A stretch of DNA of 64,000 nt from Corynebacterium rhinophilum (GTDB taxonomy: Bacteria; Actinomycetota; Actinomycetes; Mycobacteriales; Mycobacteriaceae), in contig NZ_JASPHQ010000012.1 in assembly GCF_030227225.1 (NCBI RefSeq), positions 1 through 64,000 of the forward strand, read 5' to 3'. This document shows positions 7,603 through 16,809 of the stretch, in pieces; the first letter of the stretch is position 1, and each line of letters opens with the position of its first letter. Made by a program: the position numbers and the translations under genes. The notes beneath the pieces are model-generated. The model did no database searches. It saw nothing but the letters and a program-made list of their open reading frames with translations, and had not been told where the DNA came from.

Positions 7603-8373
7603 GTGACATTTCTCAAGCGGCTGATGTACCCCTTGTATGAAGCACGCCTCGTGCGGCTTATCAAGGGCAGACCGCAGCCGAAGCACGTGGCGATCATGGC
7701 TGACGGCAACCGCCGCTGGGCGCGGGAAGCCGGTTTTACGGATATCAGCCACGGTCACCGCCAGGGGGCGAAGAAAATTGGGGAGATGATCGCGTGGTGC
7801 CGTGATACCGATATTGAGGTAGTCACCATCTACCTCTTGTCCACGGAGAACTTGAAGCGCAGCCAGCAGGAAGTGCAGCTGCTTTTTAACATCATCTCTG
7901 ATGTGGTCACGCATTTGTCCCAGGGGGATTTGGATTGCCAGGTGCGCCTTGTGGGTAACTTAGATTTATTGCCCGCGCCGGTAACCCAGCGCATGGTTGA
8001 CGCCGCTGAGGAAACCAAGGATAACCAAGGCGTCATCGTCAATGTGGCCGTGGGCTACGGTGGGCGCCAAGAAATCGTCGATGCCGTTCAGAAGCTGGTG
8101 CGCAGCGAGGCCGAAAAGGGCACGAGCGCGGCCGAGATGGCGGACCGAGTCACCGCGGATTCGATTACGGAACACCTTTATACCAAGGGCCTGCCGGACC
8201 CGGACTTGGTGATCCGCACCTCCGGTGAGCAGCGACTCTCCGGATTCCTCCTGTGGCAAGCAGCCTATTCAGAAATTTGGTTCACCGATACCTATTGGCC
8301 GGCGTTCCGGAAGGTAGATTTCCTGCGCGCGCTGCGTGATTATTCGCAGCGTTCGCGCCGCTTTGGCAAATAG
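7603..8373 (+). CDS. uppS: Z-isoprenyl diphosphate synthase (UppS family)
   Basis: The family condenses isopentenyl diphosphate units onto allylic diphosphates in cis to make polyprenyl carriers for cell-wall synthesis. The 256-aa sequence shows the catalytic MADGNRRWA motif (residues 32-40, essential Asp34), the SxENLKR motif near residue 85 and the C-terminal LVIRTSGEQRLSGFLLWQ motif near residue 205. Corynebacteriales usually carry two such synthases; position after mca corresponds to Rv1086, the short-chain Z-farnesyl diphosphate synthase, so this may not be the decaprenyl enzyme. The start is GTG 7603 with GGAG eight bases upstream. It converges on coaA with a 3-bp gap. Confidence 0.9.
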   Translation: MTFLKRLMYPLYEARLVRLIKGRPQPKHVAIMADGNRRWAREAGFTDISHGHRQGAKKIGEMIAWCRDTDIEVVTIYLLSTENLKRSQQEVQLLFNIISDVVTHLSQGDLDCQVRLVGNLDLLPAPVTQRMVDAAEETKDNQGVIVNVAVGYGGRQEIVDAVQKLVRSEAEKGTSAAEMADRVTADSITEHLYTKGLPDPDLVIRTSGEQRLSGFLLWQAAYSEIWFTDTYWPAFRKVDFLRALRDYSQRSRRFGK

Positions 8374-8376
8374 CGG

Positions 8377-9303
8377 CTAGATTTTTCGCATCCGCACCTT
8401 TTCGACGAGGTGATGCGATCCCTTCTTCAATACCAGGGATGCGCGCACGCGGGTGGGCAGGATATTTTCCACCAAATTTGGCAGGTTAATGGATTGCCAA
8501 ATCTCGCGGGCTTGGGCGCGCGCCTGCTCATCGTTCATATCGGCATAAGCAGCGAAGTGAGCATTGGGCCTGCGGAATTCGGTGTGGCGCAGCGTGAGGA
8601 AGCGGTCGATGTACCACTGCTCAATATCGTCCGTGCGGGCATCGACGTAGACGGAGAAATCAAAAAGATCCGCGATGGTTAAGGTGGGGCTGGTTTGGAG
8701 GACGTTGAGGCCTTCCAAGATTAAGATATCCGGCTGGTTGACCTCTTGATAGCGATCTTTGACGATGTCATAGGTGATATGCGAATACAGCGGTGCTTTA
8801 ACCACGGGTTTTCCGGATTTGACGTCGGTAACAAAGCGCATAAGTGCGCGGCGGTCGTAGGATTCGGGGAAGCCCTTGCGCTTCATCAGTCCGCGGTCTT
8901 TAAGCGTTTGGGTGGGAAAGAGGAACCCGTCCGTGGTCACCAGGTCCACCTTCGGGTGAGAGTCCCAGCGCTGTAGGAGCACTTGGAGGAGGCGGGCGGT
9001 GGTGGATTTACCAACGGCCACGGAACCGCCTACGCCGATGACGAAAGGCACGTGCGTGGGAGGGTTGCCCAAGAAGGCTTCGGTGGCGGCGGTGAGTTGC
9101 TGCCGGGCGGTGACCTGCATGTGGATAAGGCGGGAGAGGGGGAGGTAGACGTCTGCCACCTCGTCCAAATCAATGCGATCGCCGATGCCGCGTAGCTCTT
9201 CTAGTTCGTTTTCTGTCAACACCTGTGGCATGGATTTGCGAAGATCACGCCAGGTTTCGCGGTCAAAGTCGAGGTAGGGGCTTGAATCCAGGTTGCGCGC
9301 CAT
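8377..9303 (-). CDS. coaA: Pantothenate kinase, type I
   Basis: CoaA phosphorylates pantothenate, the first and usually rate-setting step of coenzyme A synthesis. The 308-aa product has the Walker A motif [12 protein letters not shown] (about residues 91-103), DGFLFP downstream, the EGLNVLQ segment and the family C-terminal [15 protein letters not shown] region. Length is typical of bacterial type I enzymes. It is divergent from glyA, an order also found in M. tuberculosis (Rv1092c/Rv1093). Confidence 0.95.
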   Translation of the reverse strand: MARNLDSSPYLDFDRETWRDLRKSMPQVLTENELEELRGIGDRIDLDEVADVYLPLSRLIHMQVTARQQLTAATEAFLGNPPTHVPFVIGVGGSVAVGKSTTARLLQVLLQRWDSHPKVDLVTTDGFLFPTQTLKDRGLMKRKGFPESYDRRALMRFVTDVKSGKPVVKAPLYSHITYDIVKDRYQEVNQPDILILEGLNVLQTSPTLTIADLFDFSVYVDARTDDIEQWYIDRFLTLRHTEFRRPNAHFAAYADMNDEQARAQAREIWQSINLPNLVENILPTRVRASLVLKKGSHHLVEKVRMRKI

Positions 9304-9342
9304 AGCTTAATTGTCGCACGCGATGATAAGGGAATTAAAAAT

Positions 9343-9375
9343 TTGCCCCCTGTAAGGTAGCCGAAAGGTTATGAT
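9343..9375 (+). promoter_or_regulatory. Possible glyA promoter
   Basis: A -10-like TATGAT at 9370-9375 lies about 48 bp before glyA. The best -35-like match upstream is TTGCCC (9343-9348), but its 21-bp spacing is long. A short dyad (TATGA...TCATA, 9370-9390) overlaps the -10. Tentative. Confidence 0.3.
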
Positions 9376-9422
9376 ATGTAATAGTTCATACTGCTTCCTA
9401 CCGAGAAGAGGACTAGTCTTAT

Positions 9423-10706
9423 ATGGCTTCTTTCAATACTGACCTGCGCGATCTTGACCCCGATGTTTTCGGCGCTATCCAGGGAGAAATTTCCCGCCAG
9501 CGCGAAACTCTAGAAATGATTGCTTCTGAAAACTTCGTGCCGCGCGCCGTCTTGCAGGCACAGGGTTCTGTCCTGACCAATAAGTACGCCGAGGGATACC
9601 CAGGGCGTCGTTACTACGGCGGCTGTGAGCACGTCGATATTGTTGAGGATCTCGCCCGCGACCGTGCGAAGGCGCTCTTCAACGCGGAATTTGCCAACGT
9701 GCAGCCACATTCCGGCGCGCAGGCTAATGCCGCAGTCCTGGCCAGCATCGCGGAACCGGGCGATAAAATCCTCGGCCTGTCCTTGGCGCATGGTGGACAC
9801 CTGACCCACGGGATGAAGTTGAACTTCTCCGGCAAGCTTTACGATGTCGCGGCGTATGGTGTGGACCCAGAGACCATGCGCGTGGACATGGATAAGCTGC
9901 GCGAACAGGCGCTAAAGGAGAAGCCAAAGGTCATCATCGGCGGTTGGTCCGCGTACCCGCGCACCCTGGATTTCGCGGCCTTCCGCGAGATTGCAGATGA
10001 GGTGGGCGCTTACCTGTGGGTTGACATGGCCCACTTCGCGGGTCTGGTTGCCGCAGGCCTGCACCCGAACCCAGTGGAGCACGCCGATATCGTCTCCACC
10101 ACCGTGCACAAGACCCTGGGCGGTCCGCGATCCGGCATGATCTTGGCCAAGCAGGAATATGCAAAGAAGCTGAACTCCAATGTCTTCCCAGGCCAGCAGG
10201 GTGGACCGTTGATGCACGCGGTCGCTGCAAAGGCTATTTCTATGAAGATTGCGGCCAGCGAGGAATTCAAGGAGCGCCAGGAGCGCACCCTTGAGGGCGC
10301 CCGCATTCTGGCTGATCGCCTCTTGGCGGAAGATACGCAGGCAGCTGGCGTGGACGTTGTATCCGGTGGCACTGATGTCCACCTCGTCCTGGTTGATCTG
10401 CGCAATTCGCAGCTCGATGGTCAGCAGGCAGAAGACCTGTTGCACCAGGTAGGAATCACCGTCAACCGCAATGCGGTCCCGAACGATCCTCGCCCGCCGA
10501 TGGTCACCTCGGGCCTGCGCATCGGCACCTCCGCCCTGGCCACCCGCGGCCTTGATGCGGAAGCCTTTACCGAGGTTGCCGATGTCATCGGCACCGCCTT
10601 GGCACAGGGCAATAGCGCCGATGTTGAGGCACTTCGCCGTCGCGTCGATAAAATCGCCGAGCACTACCCGCTGTATGAAGGCCTCGAGGACTGGAAGCTG
10701 GTTTAG
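9423..10706 (+). CDS. glyA: Serine hydroxymethyltransferase
   Basis: GlyA interconverts serine and glycine with tetrahydrofolate, feeding one-carbon metabolism. The 427-aa PLP enzyme shows ASENFVP near residue 35, the YPGRRYYGG substrate loop near residue 60 and the cofactor lysine in [14 protein letters not shown] (Lys230). Length and motifs are canonical. The ATG at 9423 is preceded by GAAGAGGA. The last bases overlap the convergent DUF5997 gene by 4 bp, so no terminator separates them. Confidence 0.97.
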   Translation: MASFNTDLRDLDPDVFGAIQGEISRQRETLEMIASENFVPRAVLQAQGSVLTNKYAEGYPGRRYYGGCEHVDIVEDLARDRAKALFNAEFANVQPHSGAQANAAVLASIAEPGDKILGLSLAHGGHLTHGMKLNFSGKLYDVAAYGVDPETMRVDMDKLREQALKEKPKVIIGGWSAYPRTLDFAAFREIADEVGAYLWVDMAHFAGLVAAGLHPNPVEHADIVSTTVHKTLGGPRSGMILAKQEYAKKLNSNVFPGQQGGPLMHAVAAKAISMKIAASEEFKERQERTLEGARILADRLLAEDTQAAGVDVVSGGTDVHLVLVDLRNSQLDGQQAEDLLHQVGITVNRNAVPNDPRPPMVTSGLRIGTSALATRGLDAEAFTEVADVIGTALAQGNSADVEALRRRVDKIAEHYPLYEGLEDWKLV

Positions 10707-11095
10707 GCCTTATCCTCTGCGGCGTCCTCGTTGACGTCGTGCCCGCGAGCCTGCGCCAGCGTGGCGCGGGCTTGCTGCAGCCACTCCGGCTGTTTTTCCA
10801 AAAGCTCGCTGATTTCCGCAGTGGTCAGCGGCTTATCCATGTCATTCTTCTTTAATGCGGTGACAGAAATGCCCAGCTTGTGGGCAACTTCCTGCCGGGG
10901 GTGGGGGCCTTCGCGGCGCAGCGTTTGCAGCCACTGTGGGGGATTGTGCTGCAATTCGCGCAGTTCTTCGTGGCTTACCGCGCTATTTTGAAATTCTTCG
11001 GGCGCGGCGGGCAGATAGATATTCAGCTTTTTAGCGGCGGTCTGCGCGCGCATTGCGGTACCGGACGGTTGCTGTTGGTTATGTTGTTCACTCAC
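10703..11095 (-). CDS. DUF5997 protein with HTH-like motif
   Basis: The 130-aa protein matches the DUF5997 family in its core: [11 protein letters not shown], then [33 protein letters not shown]. The segment [18 protein letters not shown] (about residues 67-84) reads like a helix-turn-helix. The flanking regions are charged and probably flexible. Family function is unknown. It is divergent, with a 35-bp gap, from a gene for a LysR-type sensor domain that lacks its own DNA-binding domain, which suggests the two may work together. Confidence 0.8.
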   Translation of the reverse strand: MSEQHNQQQPSGTAMRAQTAAKKLNIYLPAAPEEFQNSAVSHEELRELQHNPPQWLQTLRREGPHPRQEVAHKLGISVTALKKNDMDKPLTTAEISELLEKQPEWLQQARATLAQARGHDVNEDAAEDKA

Positions 11096-11130
11096 GGTTT
11101 AACCGTAGCACTTTCAGTAGACTGTGCTCC

Positions 11131-11805
11131 ATGCTGCGCTTAGCCTTTGTGACCGGTACGGAACCTGGAAAATGGTTTCAGAGATTTCAGGACAATACTG
11201 CGCACGGCGGTTTATCTACCATCGATGCGGATGACGGCATGGCGGAATTGCTCGCAGGTCGCGTGGATCTGGCGTTAACGCGCCTGCCGGATGCGCGCGT
11301 GGATGACTCCTTCCACGTGGTCCGCCTTTATGAGGAGGCCCCCGGCATCGCGGTTCCAAAAGACTCCGTTTATGCGGAGGTGGGTGAGGAGCTGGCGCTT
11401 GCCGATGTCTCCGATGAGCACCTCAACTACCGCCTCACCGAGGCAGGTGAGGTCGATATCGCCGCCGTACGCGAAGCCCTGCAGGTGGTTGCAGCCAATG
11501 TGGGGATCGCCATCGCACCGCTGCCGCTATTAAAAATCCTCAGCAAGAAACAGGTGGTTCCGCTTGCGCTGAAGGGCAGCGAGGTACCGGTCACCGAGAT
11601 CGCCTTGGTCTGGCGAAAGGCGGAGGATAGCGAGGCCATTCAGGATTTTGTGGGCATCGCTAAGGGCCGCACCGCCCGCTCCTCCAGGCAGGAAAAACCG
11701 AAGCGCACAGCCCGCGAAAAAGCTAAAGCCAAACAGTCTCGAAGGATTGTTAACAATCCGTTACAAAAGCAGAAGAAGCGCCCTAAGCAGCGCAAACGGC
11801 GATGA
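11131..11805 (+). CDS. LysR-type effector-binding domain protein without HTH
   Basis: The 224-aa product starts at ATG 11131 with MLRLAFVTGTEPGKW and follows the periplasmic-binding-like fold of LysR substrate domains (ADDGMAELLAGRVDLALTRL, then VAANVGIAIAPLPLLKIL). The N-terminal winged HTH that normally precedes it is absent, and the upstream sequence offers none. Residues about 180-224 are an extremely basic tail (KRTAREKAKAKQ ... KQRKRR), which could bind nucleic acid non-specifically. Such proteins are often annotated as LysR family regulators in Corynebacterium. The divergent DUF5997 neighbour carries an HTH-like segment. Confidence 0.75.
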   Translation: MLRLAFVTGTEPGKWFQRFQDNTAHGGLSTIDADDGMAELLAGRVDLALTRLPDARVDDSFHVVRLYEEAPGIAVPKDSVYAEVGEELALADVSDEHLNYRLTEAGEVDIAAVREALQVVAANVGIAIAPLPLLKILSKKQVVPLALKGSEVPVTEIALVWRKAEDSEAIQDFVGIAKGRTARSSRQEKPKRTAREKAKAKQSRRIVNNPLQKQKKRPKQRKRR

Positions 11806-11950
11806 ACTGAAAGCCGATCCGCTCAATCTCCGGTGCACACAGTGGCACGGCAGTGCAGATCGCTGTACGGTTGGCTGCGCTCGCCACAATGGCGGCTGAA
11901 AACTACAGTGAACTAATTTTTCGGCTGAAATGCGAAAGGTAGATTTAGAA

Positions 11951-12559
11951 ATGCGCAAGATTACTCGTCGTATTGCAGGTGGCTTCGCGGCCGCAACCCT
12001 CTCCGTTGCTCTCGTTGCATGCTCGGACGCAGAGGATGCCGTTGATGACGCCAAGGATAGCGCTGGCTCCGTAGCCGCAGACGCATCGGATGCTGCCGGC
12101 TCTGCCGCAGCCGATGCCACCGACGCCGCAGGCTCCGCTGCCGCAGAAGCAACTGGCTCCAAGGACGATAATGCAGAGGGCGCCAAGGGCGATACCCAGA
12201 CCGTCACTACTGCAAATGGCGAGGAAGAAGTTGCCGCTGACCTTGCAGCCGCCATCGAGGAAAAGCAGGCAGAGTGGGGCGACGTGCAGAGCGTAGAGTC
12301 CTCCGATAAGGGCACCTTGGCTACCTTCGAGGGCGGCAAGCACCTGGTCTACTCTGAGGAGACTGGTGCACAGCCGGTCATCGGCAAGATTGCTGAAACC
12401 TGGGTAAACGAGGGTGGCCTCGACTCTTCCGTTGGCCTGCCTACCAAGCCAGAGGCTGACGCAACTGAGGCAAACGGCTGGACCCAAGAGTTTAGCAACG
12501 GCACCATCTCCTGGACTGAGGGTGAAGACGGCCAATTCAAGGCTGATATCGAGGCCTAA
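11951..12559 (+). CDS. LGFP-repeat lipoprotein
   Basis: The 202-aa precursor starts MRKITRRIAGGFAAATLSVA and has a lipobox cysteine at residue 24 (LVAC). An ATG 21 bp upstream would displace the signal, so 11951 is chosen. Residues 28-75 are Ala/Asp/Ser-rich near-repeats (DAAGSAAADATDAAGSAAAE), probably a wall-spanning linker. The C-terminal part (IGKIAETWVNEGG ... SVGLPTKPE ... WTQEFSNGTISW) matches an LGFP module, a repeat thought to bind or anchor in the corynebacterial cell envelope. A strong terminator follows; no partner gene is adjacent. Confidence 0.8.
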   Translation: MRKITRRIAGGFAAATLSVALVACSDAEDAVDDAKDSAGSVAADASDAAGSAAADATDAAGSAAAEATGSKDDNAEGAKGDTQTVTTANGEEEVAADLAAAIEEKQAEWGDVQSVESSDKGTLATFEGGKHLVYSEETGAQPVIGKIAETWVNEGGLDSSVGLPTKPEADATEANGWTQEFSNGTISWTEGEDGQFKADIEA

Positions 12560-12612
12560 AGGCTAAAATTCGGCGCCCGCATAAGCGGCACGCCGAACAC
12601 TCTCGACACTTT

Positions 12613-12634
12613 CCCTGCGGGTTGTTCCGCAGGG
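12613..12634 (+). terminator. Terminator after the LGFP lipoprotein gene
   Basis: Perfect stem CCCTGCGG/CCGCAGGG with a six-base loop, followed by ATTTGTCGTTTTCTT. Confidence 0.8.
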
Positions 12635-12662
12635 ATTTGTCGTTTTCTTAAAGTTCATCTTC

Positions 12663-12740
12663 CACCCATGTGATTTCAACCTTGGGTGCTTAGGTTGGGT
12701 GGCAGCCCCCAAGAGATCGCAGCACTAGCGGTATTGGGGG
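12663..12740 (+). promoter_or_regulatory. Possible structured leader of phoH
   Basis: Between the terminator and phoH lie two potential hairpins: CACCCA (12663-12668) against a downstream TGGGTG, and CCCCCAA (12706-12712) against TTGGGGG (12734-12740). The latter ends about 55 bp before the start codon. They could form a regulated 5' leader. No known riboswitch class is recognised. Confidence 0.3.
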
Positions 12741-12794
12741 ACAGACAAGGAAGAACAGCTTTCTACCGTTTCACAAAGGAAGATTCCTGCCATC

Positions 12795-14159
12795 ATGACT
12801 CGCCCCTCTGTACTTTCTACTCCACCAGGCACCACCGATAATGACATCGCCACCAAGACCTATGTCCTCGATACTTCGGTCTTATTATCTGACCCGTGGG
12901 CGTTGCGAAAATTCGCTGAACACGAGGTCGTCCTTCCCGTCGTGGTTATCTCTGAATTAGAAGGAAAACGTCATCACCCGGAGCTTGGCTGGTTCGCCCG
13001 CCAAGCTCTTCGCTTTTTGGAAGAGCTGCGCGCTACCTATGAGGCGCTCGACCAACCCGTTCCGGTAAATGTAGCTGGCGGAACTTTGCGGGTAGAGCTT
13101 AACCACCAAGACCAGTCGCTCTTGCCGGCCGCATTCCGCGGGCCGGAAGGGGACCACCGCATCTTGGCCTGCACCTTGAACCTGGCGCACGAGGGCAAGG
13201 ACACGGTCTTAGTCACCAAAGACGTGCCGCTGCGCGTCAAAGCCGGCGCCGTGGGCGTGCAGGCCGATGAATACCACGCCCAAGACGTCATTTTGACCGG
13301 GTACTCCGGTATGGCTACCGCCTATACCACCACAGATGTCATCGACGCCCTCTACAGCGATGGGGAAGTGCTGCTAGACGGGGTTGTCACGGACGATGAC
13401 ACCCCGGTTGAAGACTTGCCGGTGCATTGCGGCATCACCTTGATTGCCGGCGCGCAATCTGCCTTGGGGCGCATCATGCCGGACGGGGCGGTGCGCTTGG
13501 TGCGCGGCGATCGCAATGCCTTCGGCGTGCAGGGGCGTTCGGCGGAACAACGCATTGCCTTGGATCTGCTGCTGGATCCGGAGGTTGGCATCGTTTCCAT
13601 CGGCGGTAGGGCCGGTACCGGTAAATCAGCGCTGGCATTGTGCGCTGGCTTGGAGGCTGTCTTGGAACGCGGGGAGCACCGCCGCATTGTGGTCTTCCGG
13701 CCCATGTATGCCGTCGGCGGGCAGTCGCTGGGGTACCTGCCGGGCTCTGAATCAGAGAAGATGAACCCATGGGCTCAGGCGGTCTATGACACCTTGGAAG
13801 GCCTGGTCTCTGACAACGTGCTGGAGGAGATTCACGAGCGCGGGCTTATCGAGGTCCTGCCGCTGACCCATATCCGTGGCCGGTCCCTGCACGATGCCTT
13901 CGTCATCGTGGACGAGGCGCAGTCATTGGAGCGCAATGTTTTGCTCACCGTGCTCTCGCGCTTGGGGGAAGGCTCGCGAGTAGTGCTCACCCACGACGTT
14001 GCCCAGCGCGATAACCTGCGGGTGGGCCGCCACGATGGGGTACAGGCGGTCATCGAAAAGCTCAAGGGCCACGAGCTCTTCTCGCACATTACCCTTAAGC
14101 GTTCGGAGCGCTCCGCCATTGCGGAACTGGTAACCGATCTATTAGAAGGCAACGACTAA
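12795..14159 (+). CDS. phoH: PIN-PhoH fusion protein (PhoH2 type)
   Basis: The 454-aa protein joins an N-terminal PIN ribonuclease domain ([12 protein letters not shown] at residues 22-33; [10 protein letters not shown] near residue 55; a DHRIL acidic site near 118) to a C-terminal PhoH ATPase domain with Walker [11 protein letters not shown] (about residues 269-279) and Walker B FVIVDEAQ (Asp373, Glu374). In mycobacteria PhoH2 is reported as an ATP-dependent RNA helicase and ribonuclease, encoded with a small upstream antitoxin-like gene. No such upstream gene is visible here, only a possibly structured leader. Its place after glyA agrees with Rv1095. Confidence 0.92.
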   Translation: MTRPSVLSTPPGTTDNDIATKTYVLDTSVLLSDPWALRKFAEHEVVLPVVVISELEGKRHHPELGWFARQALRFLEELRATYEALDQPVPVNVAGGTLRVELNHQDQSLLPAAFRGPEGDHRILACTLNLAHEGKDTVLVTKDVPLRVKAGAVGVQADEYHAQDVILTGYSGMATAYTTTDVIDALYSDGEVLLDGVVTDDDTPVEDLPVHCGITLIAGAQSALGRIMPDGAVRLVRGDRNAFGVQGRSAEQRIALDLLLDPEVGIVSIGGRAGTGKSALALCAGLEAVLERGEHRRIVVFRPMYAVGGQSLGYLPGSESEKMNPWAQAVYDTLEGLVSDNVLEEIHERGLIEVLPLTHIRGRSLHDAFVIVDEAQSLERNVLLTVLSRLGEGSRVVLTHDVAQRDNLRVGRHDGVQAVIEKLKGHELFSHITLKRSERSAIAELVTDLLEGND

Positions 14160-14249
14160 GTGGGGGCCGGATGAAAGCGATTTCGCAGACAGCGAATTTA
14201 ATGAATTCTTTATAGAAAAAATCACCCAAGACCAGTAATAATGGTGCTT

Positions 14250-14819
14250 ATGAGCGAGAACGCCAAGAAGACGTCTGCGGACGATAAGAAAAAGGATTTC
14301 CGTATTCGGCCCTTCACTTCGGCCGATTACCCGCAGATGCGGGACATCTACGAGCAGGGCCTGCAAACCGGCCATGCCACCTATGAAACCCGATCCTTGA
14401 CCTACGAGGAGTTTACGAGCTCCAAGATCATGGCCTCGGTGCACGTAGCCGTTGAGGCGGACGATGATTCCAAGGTATTGGGGTGGGTTTCGGCCGCCCC
14501 GATTTCCTCGCGCACCGTCTTCCACGGCGTCGTGGAGGATTCCATTTACTTGGGATCTGATGCCCAAGGCCGTGGCATTGCAGGGGCCTTGCTCGATTGC
14601 CTCATTGAAGTGTGCAAGGACCTGCACAAGTGGGCCATCCACTCTTGGATCTTCCCGGAAAATGAAGGTTCTGCGGGCCTTCACAAGTCCCGCGGTTTTG
14701 AAAAGGTCGGCACCTACTCACACATGGCCAAGATGACCTATGGTGAGTTGGCCGGTCAGTGGCGCGATACCGATGTCTACGAGCTCCTGCTTCCCAAGCC
14801 GGAGGAAAAGAACAGTTAA
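14250..14819 (+). CDS. GNAT-family N-acetyltransferase
   Basis: The product of about 189 aa is a GCN5-related acetyltransferase of the phosphinothricin/methionine-sulfoximine type: RIRPFTSADYPQMRDIYEQG near the N-terminus, HATYETRSLTYEEF, then the acetyl-CoA loop in GSDAQGRGIAGALLD, and NEGSAGLHKSRGFEKVG near residue 155. Substrate cannot be told from sequence; members detoxify amino-acid analogues. ATG 14250 (MSENAKK) is chosen, with ATG 14241 as an alternative; neither has a clear ribosome-binding site. A long terminator follows. Confidence 0.85.
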   Translation: MSENAKKTSADDKKKDFRIRPFTSADYPQMRDIYEQGLQTGHATYETRSLTYEEFTSSKIMASVHVAVEADDDSKVLGWVSAAPISSRTVFHGVVEDSIYLGSDAQGRGIAGALLDCLIEVCKDLHKWAIHSWIFPENEGSAGLHKSRGFEKVGTYSHMAKMTYGELAGQWRDTDVYELLLPKPEEKNS

Positions 14820-14843
14820 AGGGCACTCAGCCTTTTCGTCACG

Positions 14844-14905
14844 AAGGCCGTAGCGCTGCCGGGGGAATAAATCATCCTGGCGGCGCTACGGCCTTTATTT
14901 GTTTT
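14844..14905 (+). terminator. Long-stem terminator after the GNAT gene
   Basis: A 17-bp stem (14844-14860 with 14879-14895, one G-U pair) is followed by TTATTTGTTTTC. It separates the GNAT gene from the converging operon. Confidence 0.85.
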
Positions 14906-14947
14906 CCCAAGCTAGGCGATCAACCAGTTGGGGAGAATAGAGCGCTC

Positions 14948-15241
14948 CTAGACTGCGGGTAGCTCCCAGCGCCCAAACCACTTCTGTGCCTGTGGGCGCA
15001 TGAAATCGCTCAGGCGGCTAAACGGCGGCACCTCGATGCCTTGGCGCTCTGCCAAGGCCACGAGGTAATCGCGGGTGTGCCATACCTCGATGGGGCTTGC
15101 CTCAATATCGAGCACCTCCGCGAGGCCGCCAGCCTGGTAGCCGAGGGAGGAGTTGATGGGGGCATCGGCAAGCGGCAGGCTACCGCGCAGCGCATGGAGC
15201 TCCCTACTGGTGGCGGCGGTTTCTGCGGGGTTGAGCGACAT
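14948..15241 (-). CDS. Conserved small protein downstream of the MFS pump
   Basis: The 97-aa soluble protein begins MSLNPAETAATSRELHALR. It has a mixed helical composition with a WHTRDYLVALAERQGIEVPPF segment and ends in KWFGRWELPAV. Its ATG shares one base with the TAA stop of the upstream MFS gene (TAATG), so translation is probably coupled. I do not recognise a family. By position it may be an accessory or signalling part of the TetR-MFS operon. Confidence 0.65.
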   Translation of the reverse strand: MSLNPAETAATSRELHALRGSLPLADAPINSSLGYQAGGLAEVLDIEASPIEVWHTRDYLVALAERQGIEVPPFSRLSDFMRPQAQKWFGRWELPAV

Positions 15242-16809
15242 TAATCGATCGTCTCCTTCAGGCGCTCTTCACGCAGGGGAAGCAGGACCAAGAGGGCGAC
15301 GATGACGAGCGGGACCATCAGCGCGATGACCGGGGTGAGTCCGTCATTATAGGAATTTAATACTGCCTGCCTGAGCGGCTCTGGCAGGGAAGACACCAAG
15401 TCCGGGGTCAGGCTATTGGCATTGCCCTCGCCATTGCCAAACTTCTCGGCATAGGCCGCGCCCTCAGGTCCCAGCTGCTGGATGGCCTGCGGCAGGCGGT
15501 TGGCCATCTCATCCTGCATGTTGTTAATGAACATGGAACCGACCAGGGAAGCACCTAGGGCAGAACCGATCTGGCGGAAGAAGTTATTCGCCGCGGTTGC
15601 CGTACCCACCTGGGAGAGCGGGAAGGAGTTCTGGACGATGAGAACGAGCACCTGCATGACCATGCCCAGGCCGATGCCGAAGGCGAGGAACTCGAAGCCG
15701 AGTTGCGTGAGCGATGTGTCTACCGACAAGCGGGACATCCAAAAGAGTGCACCGGCGGTAATGGCCAAGCCGATAACGGGGTAGATTTTGTAGCGGCCGG
15801 TGCGGGCGATGATGAAACCGACGCCGGTGGAGGTGCCGATAAGGCCAATCATCATCGGAATCATCATCAGGCCTGCGTTGGTGGGTGAGAGGGTGTGGAC
15901 CATTTGCAGGTAGGTGGGCATATAGCCCAGCACCCCGAACATGGCCAGGCCCAAGATGACGCCGGATAGGGTAGTCAGGGCCATGTTGCGGTTCTTGAAG
16001 AGGCGAACCGGGATAAGCGGTTCGGCAGCCCGCAATTCCACGATGGTGGTAATGATCGCGCCGACGAGGGTAATGGCGCCGAGAGTGAGGATCATGGTGG
16101 AATCCCAGTCGTACTCGGTGCCGCCCCAAGTGGTCATGAGGATAAGGGAAGCGGTAGTAATGGCGATGAAGGTGGCACCGAGCCAGTCAAAGCGCTTCAT
16201 ATCGGCCTGGCCCACGCGCAGGTTGAGCACCAAGATGCAGACCACCATGGCCAGCAGGCCGAGTGGAATATTCATCCACATGCCCCAACGCCAGCCAGGG
16301 CCATCAGTAAACCAGCCACCCAAGACGGGGCCGAGGACGGAGGACAGGCCGAAGACGCCGCCCATGATGCCCATGAACTTGCCACGCTCGCGGGAGGAGG
16401 TGACCTCGGCGATGATGGACTGCGAGGAGATCATCATAAACCCGGCGCCGAAGCCTTGCACGGCGCGGGCGATGATGAGAACTGTCATGGAATCGGCGAA
16501 ACCGCCGATGGCGGAGCCCACGACGAAGACGGCGATGCCGCCAATGTAGAGCCACTTGCGGCCCAGCATGTCACCCAGCTTGCCGGAAATCGGCATGGCG
16601 ATGGTCATGGTGACCAGGAATGCGGAAATTACCCAGCTCATGTGGTCAACGCCGCCAAGCTCACCAACAATCGTTGGCAAAGCGGAAGAGAAAATCATCT
16701 GGCCCAGGGAGCTCATCAACATGGTGAGCACCAGCGCAGAGAAAATGAGCCCCAGGTTATCCGCCCGCGACTGGCCCTGCGCAGGAGCCTTTTCGGCTGT
16801 ATCTACCAT
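15241..16809 (-). CDS. MFS multidrug efflux transporter, DHA2 family
   Basis: The 522-aa integral membrane protein has about 14 hydrophobic segments, as in the DHA2 (14-TMS) drug:proton antiporters. Motif A is seen as GKLGDMLGRKWLYIGG near residue 80, and motif C-like GGVFGLSSVLGPVLGGWF near residue 155. A large extracytoplasmic loop precedes the last helix. It starts inside the last codons of the tetR gene (ATGGTAG overlap), so it is translationally coupled to its likely repressor. Substrates cannot be told from sequence. Confidence 0.9.
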   Translation of the reverse strand: MVDTAEKAPAQGQSRADNLGLIFSALVLTMLMSSLGQMIFSSALPTIVGELGGVDHMSWVISAFLVTMTIAMPISGKLGDMLGRKWLYIGGIAVFVVGSAIGGFADSMTVLIIARAVQGFGAGFMMISSQSIIAEVTSSRERGKFMGIMGGVFGLSSVLGPVLGGWFTDGPGWRWGMWMNIPLGLLAMVVCILVLNLRVGQADMKRFDWLGATFIAITTASLILMTTWGGTEYDWDSTMILTLGAITLVGAIITTIVELRAAEPLIPVRLFKNRNMALTTLSGVILGLAMFGVLGYMPTYLQMVHTLSPTNAGLMMIPMMIGLIGTSTGVGFIIARTGRYKIYPVIGLAITAGALFWMSRLSVDTSLTQLGFEFLAFGIGLGMVMQVLVLIVQNSFPLSQVGTATAANNFFRQIGSALGASLVGSMFINNMQDEMANRLPQAIQQLGPEGAAYAEKFGNGEGNANSLTPDLVSSLPEPLRQAVLNSYNDGLTPVIALMVPLVIVALLVLLPLREERLKETID

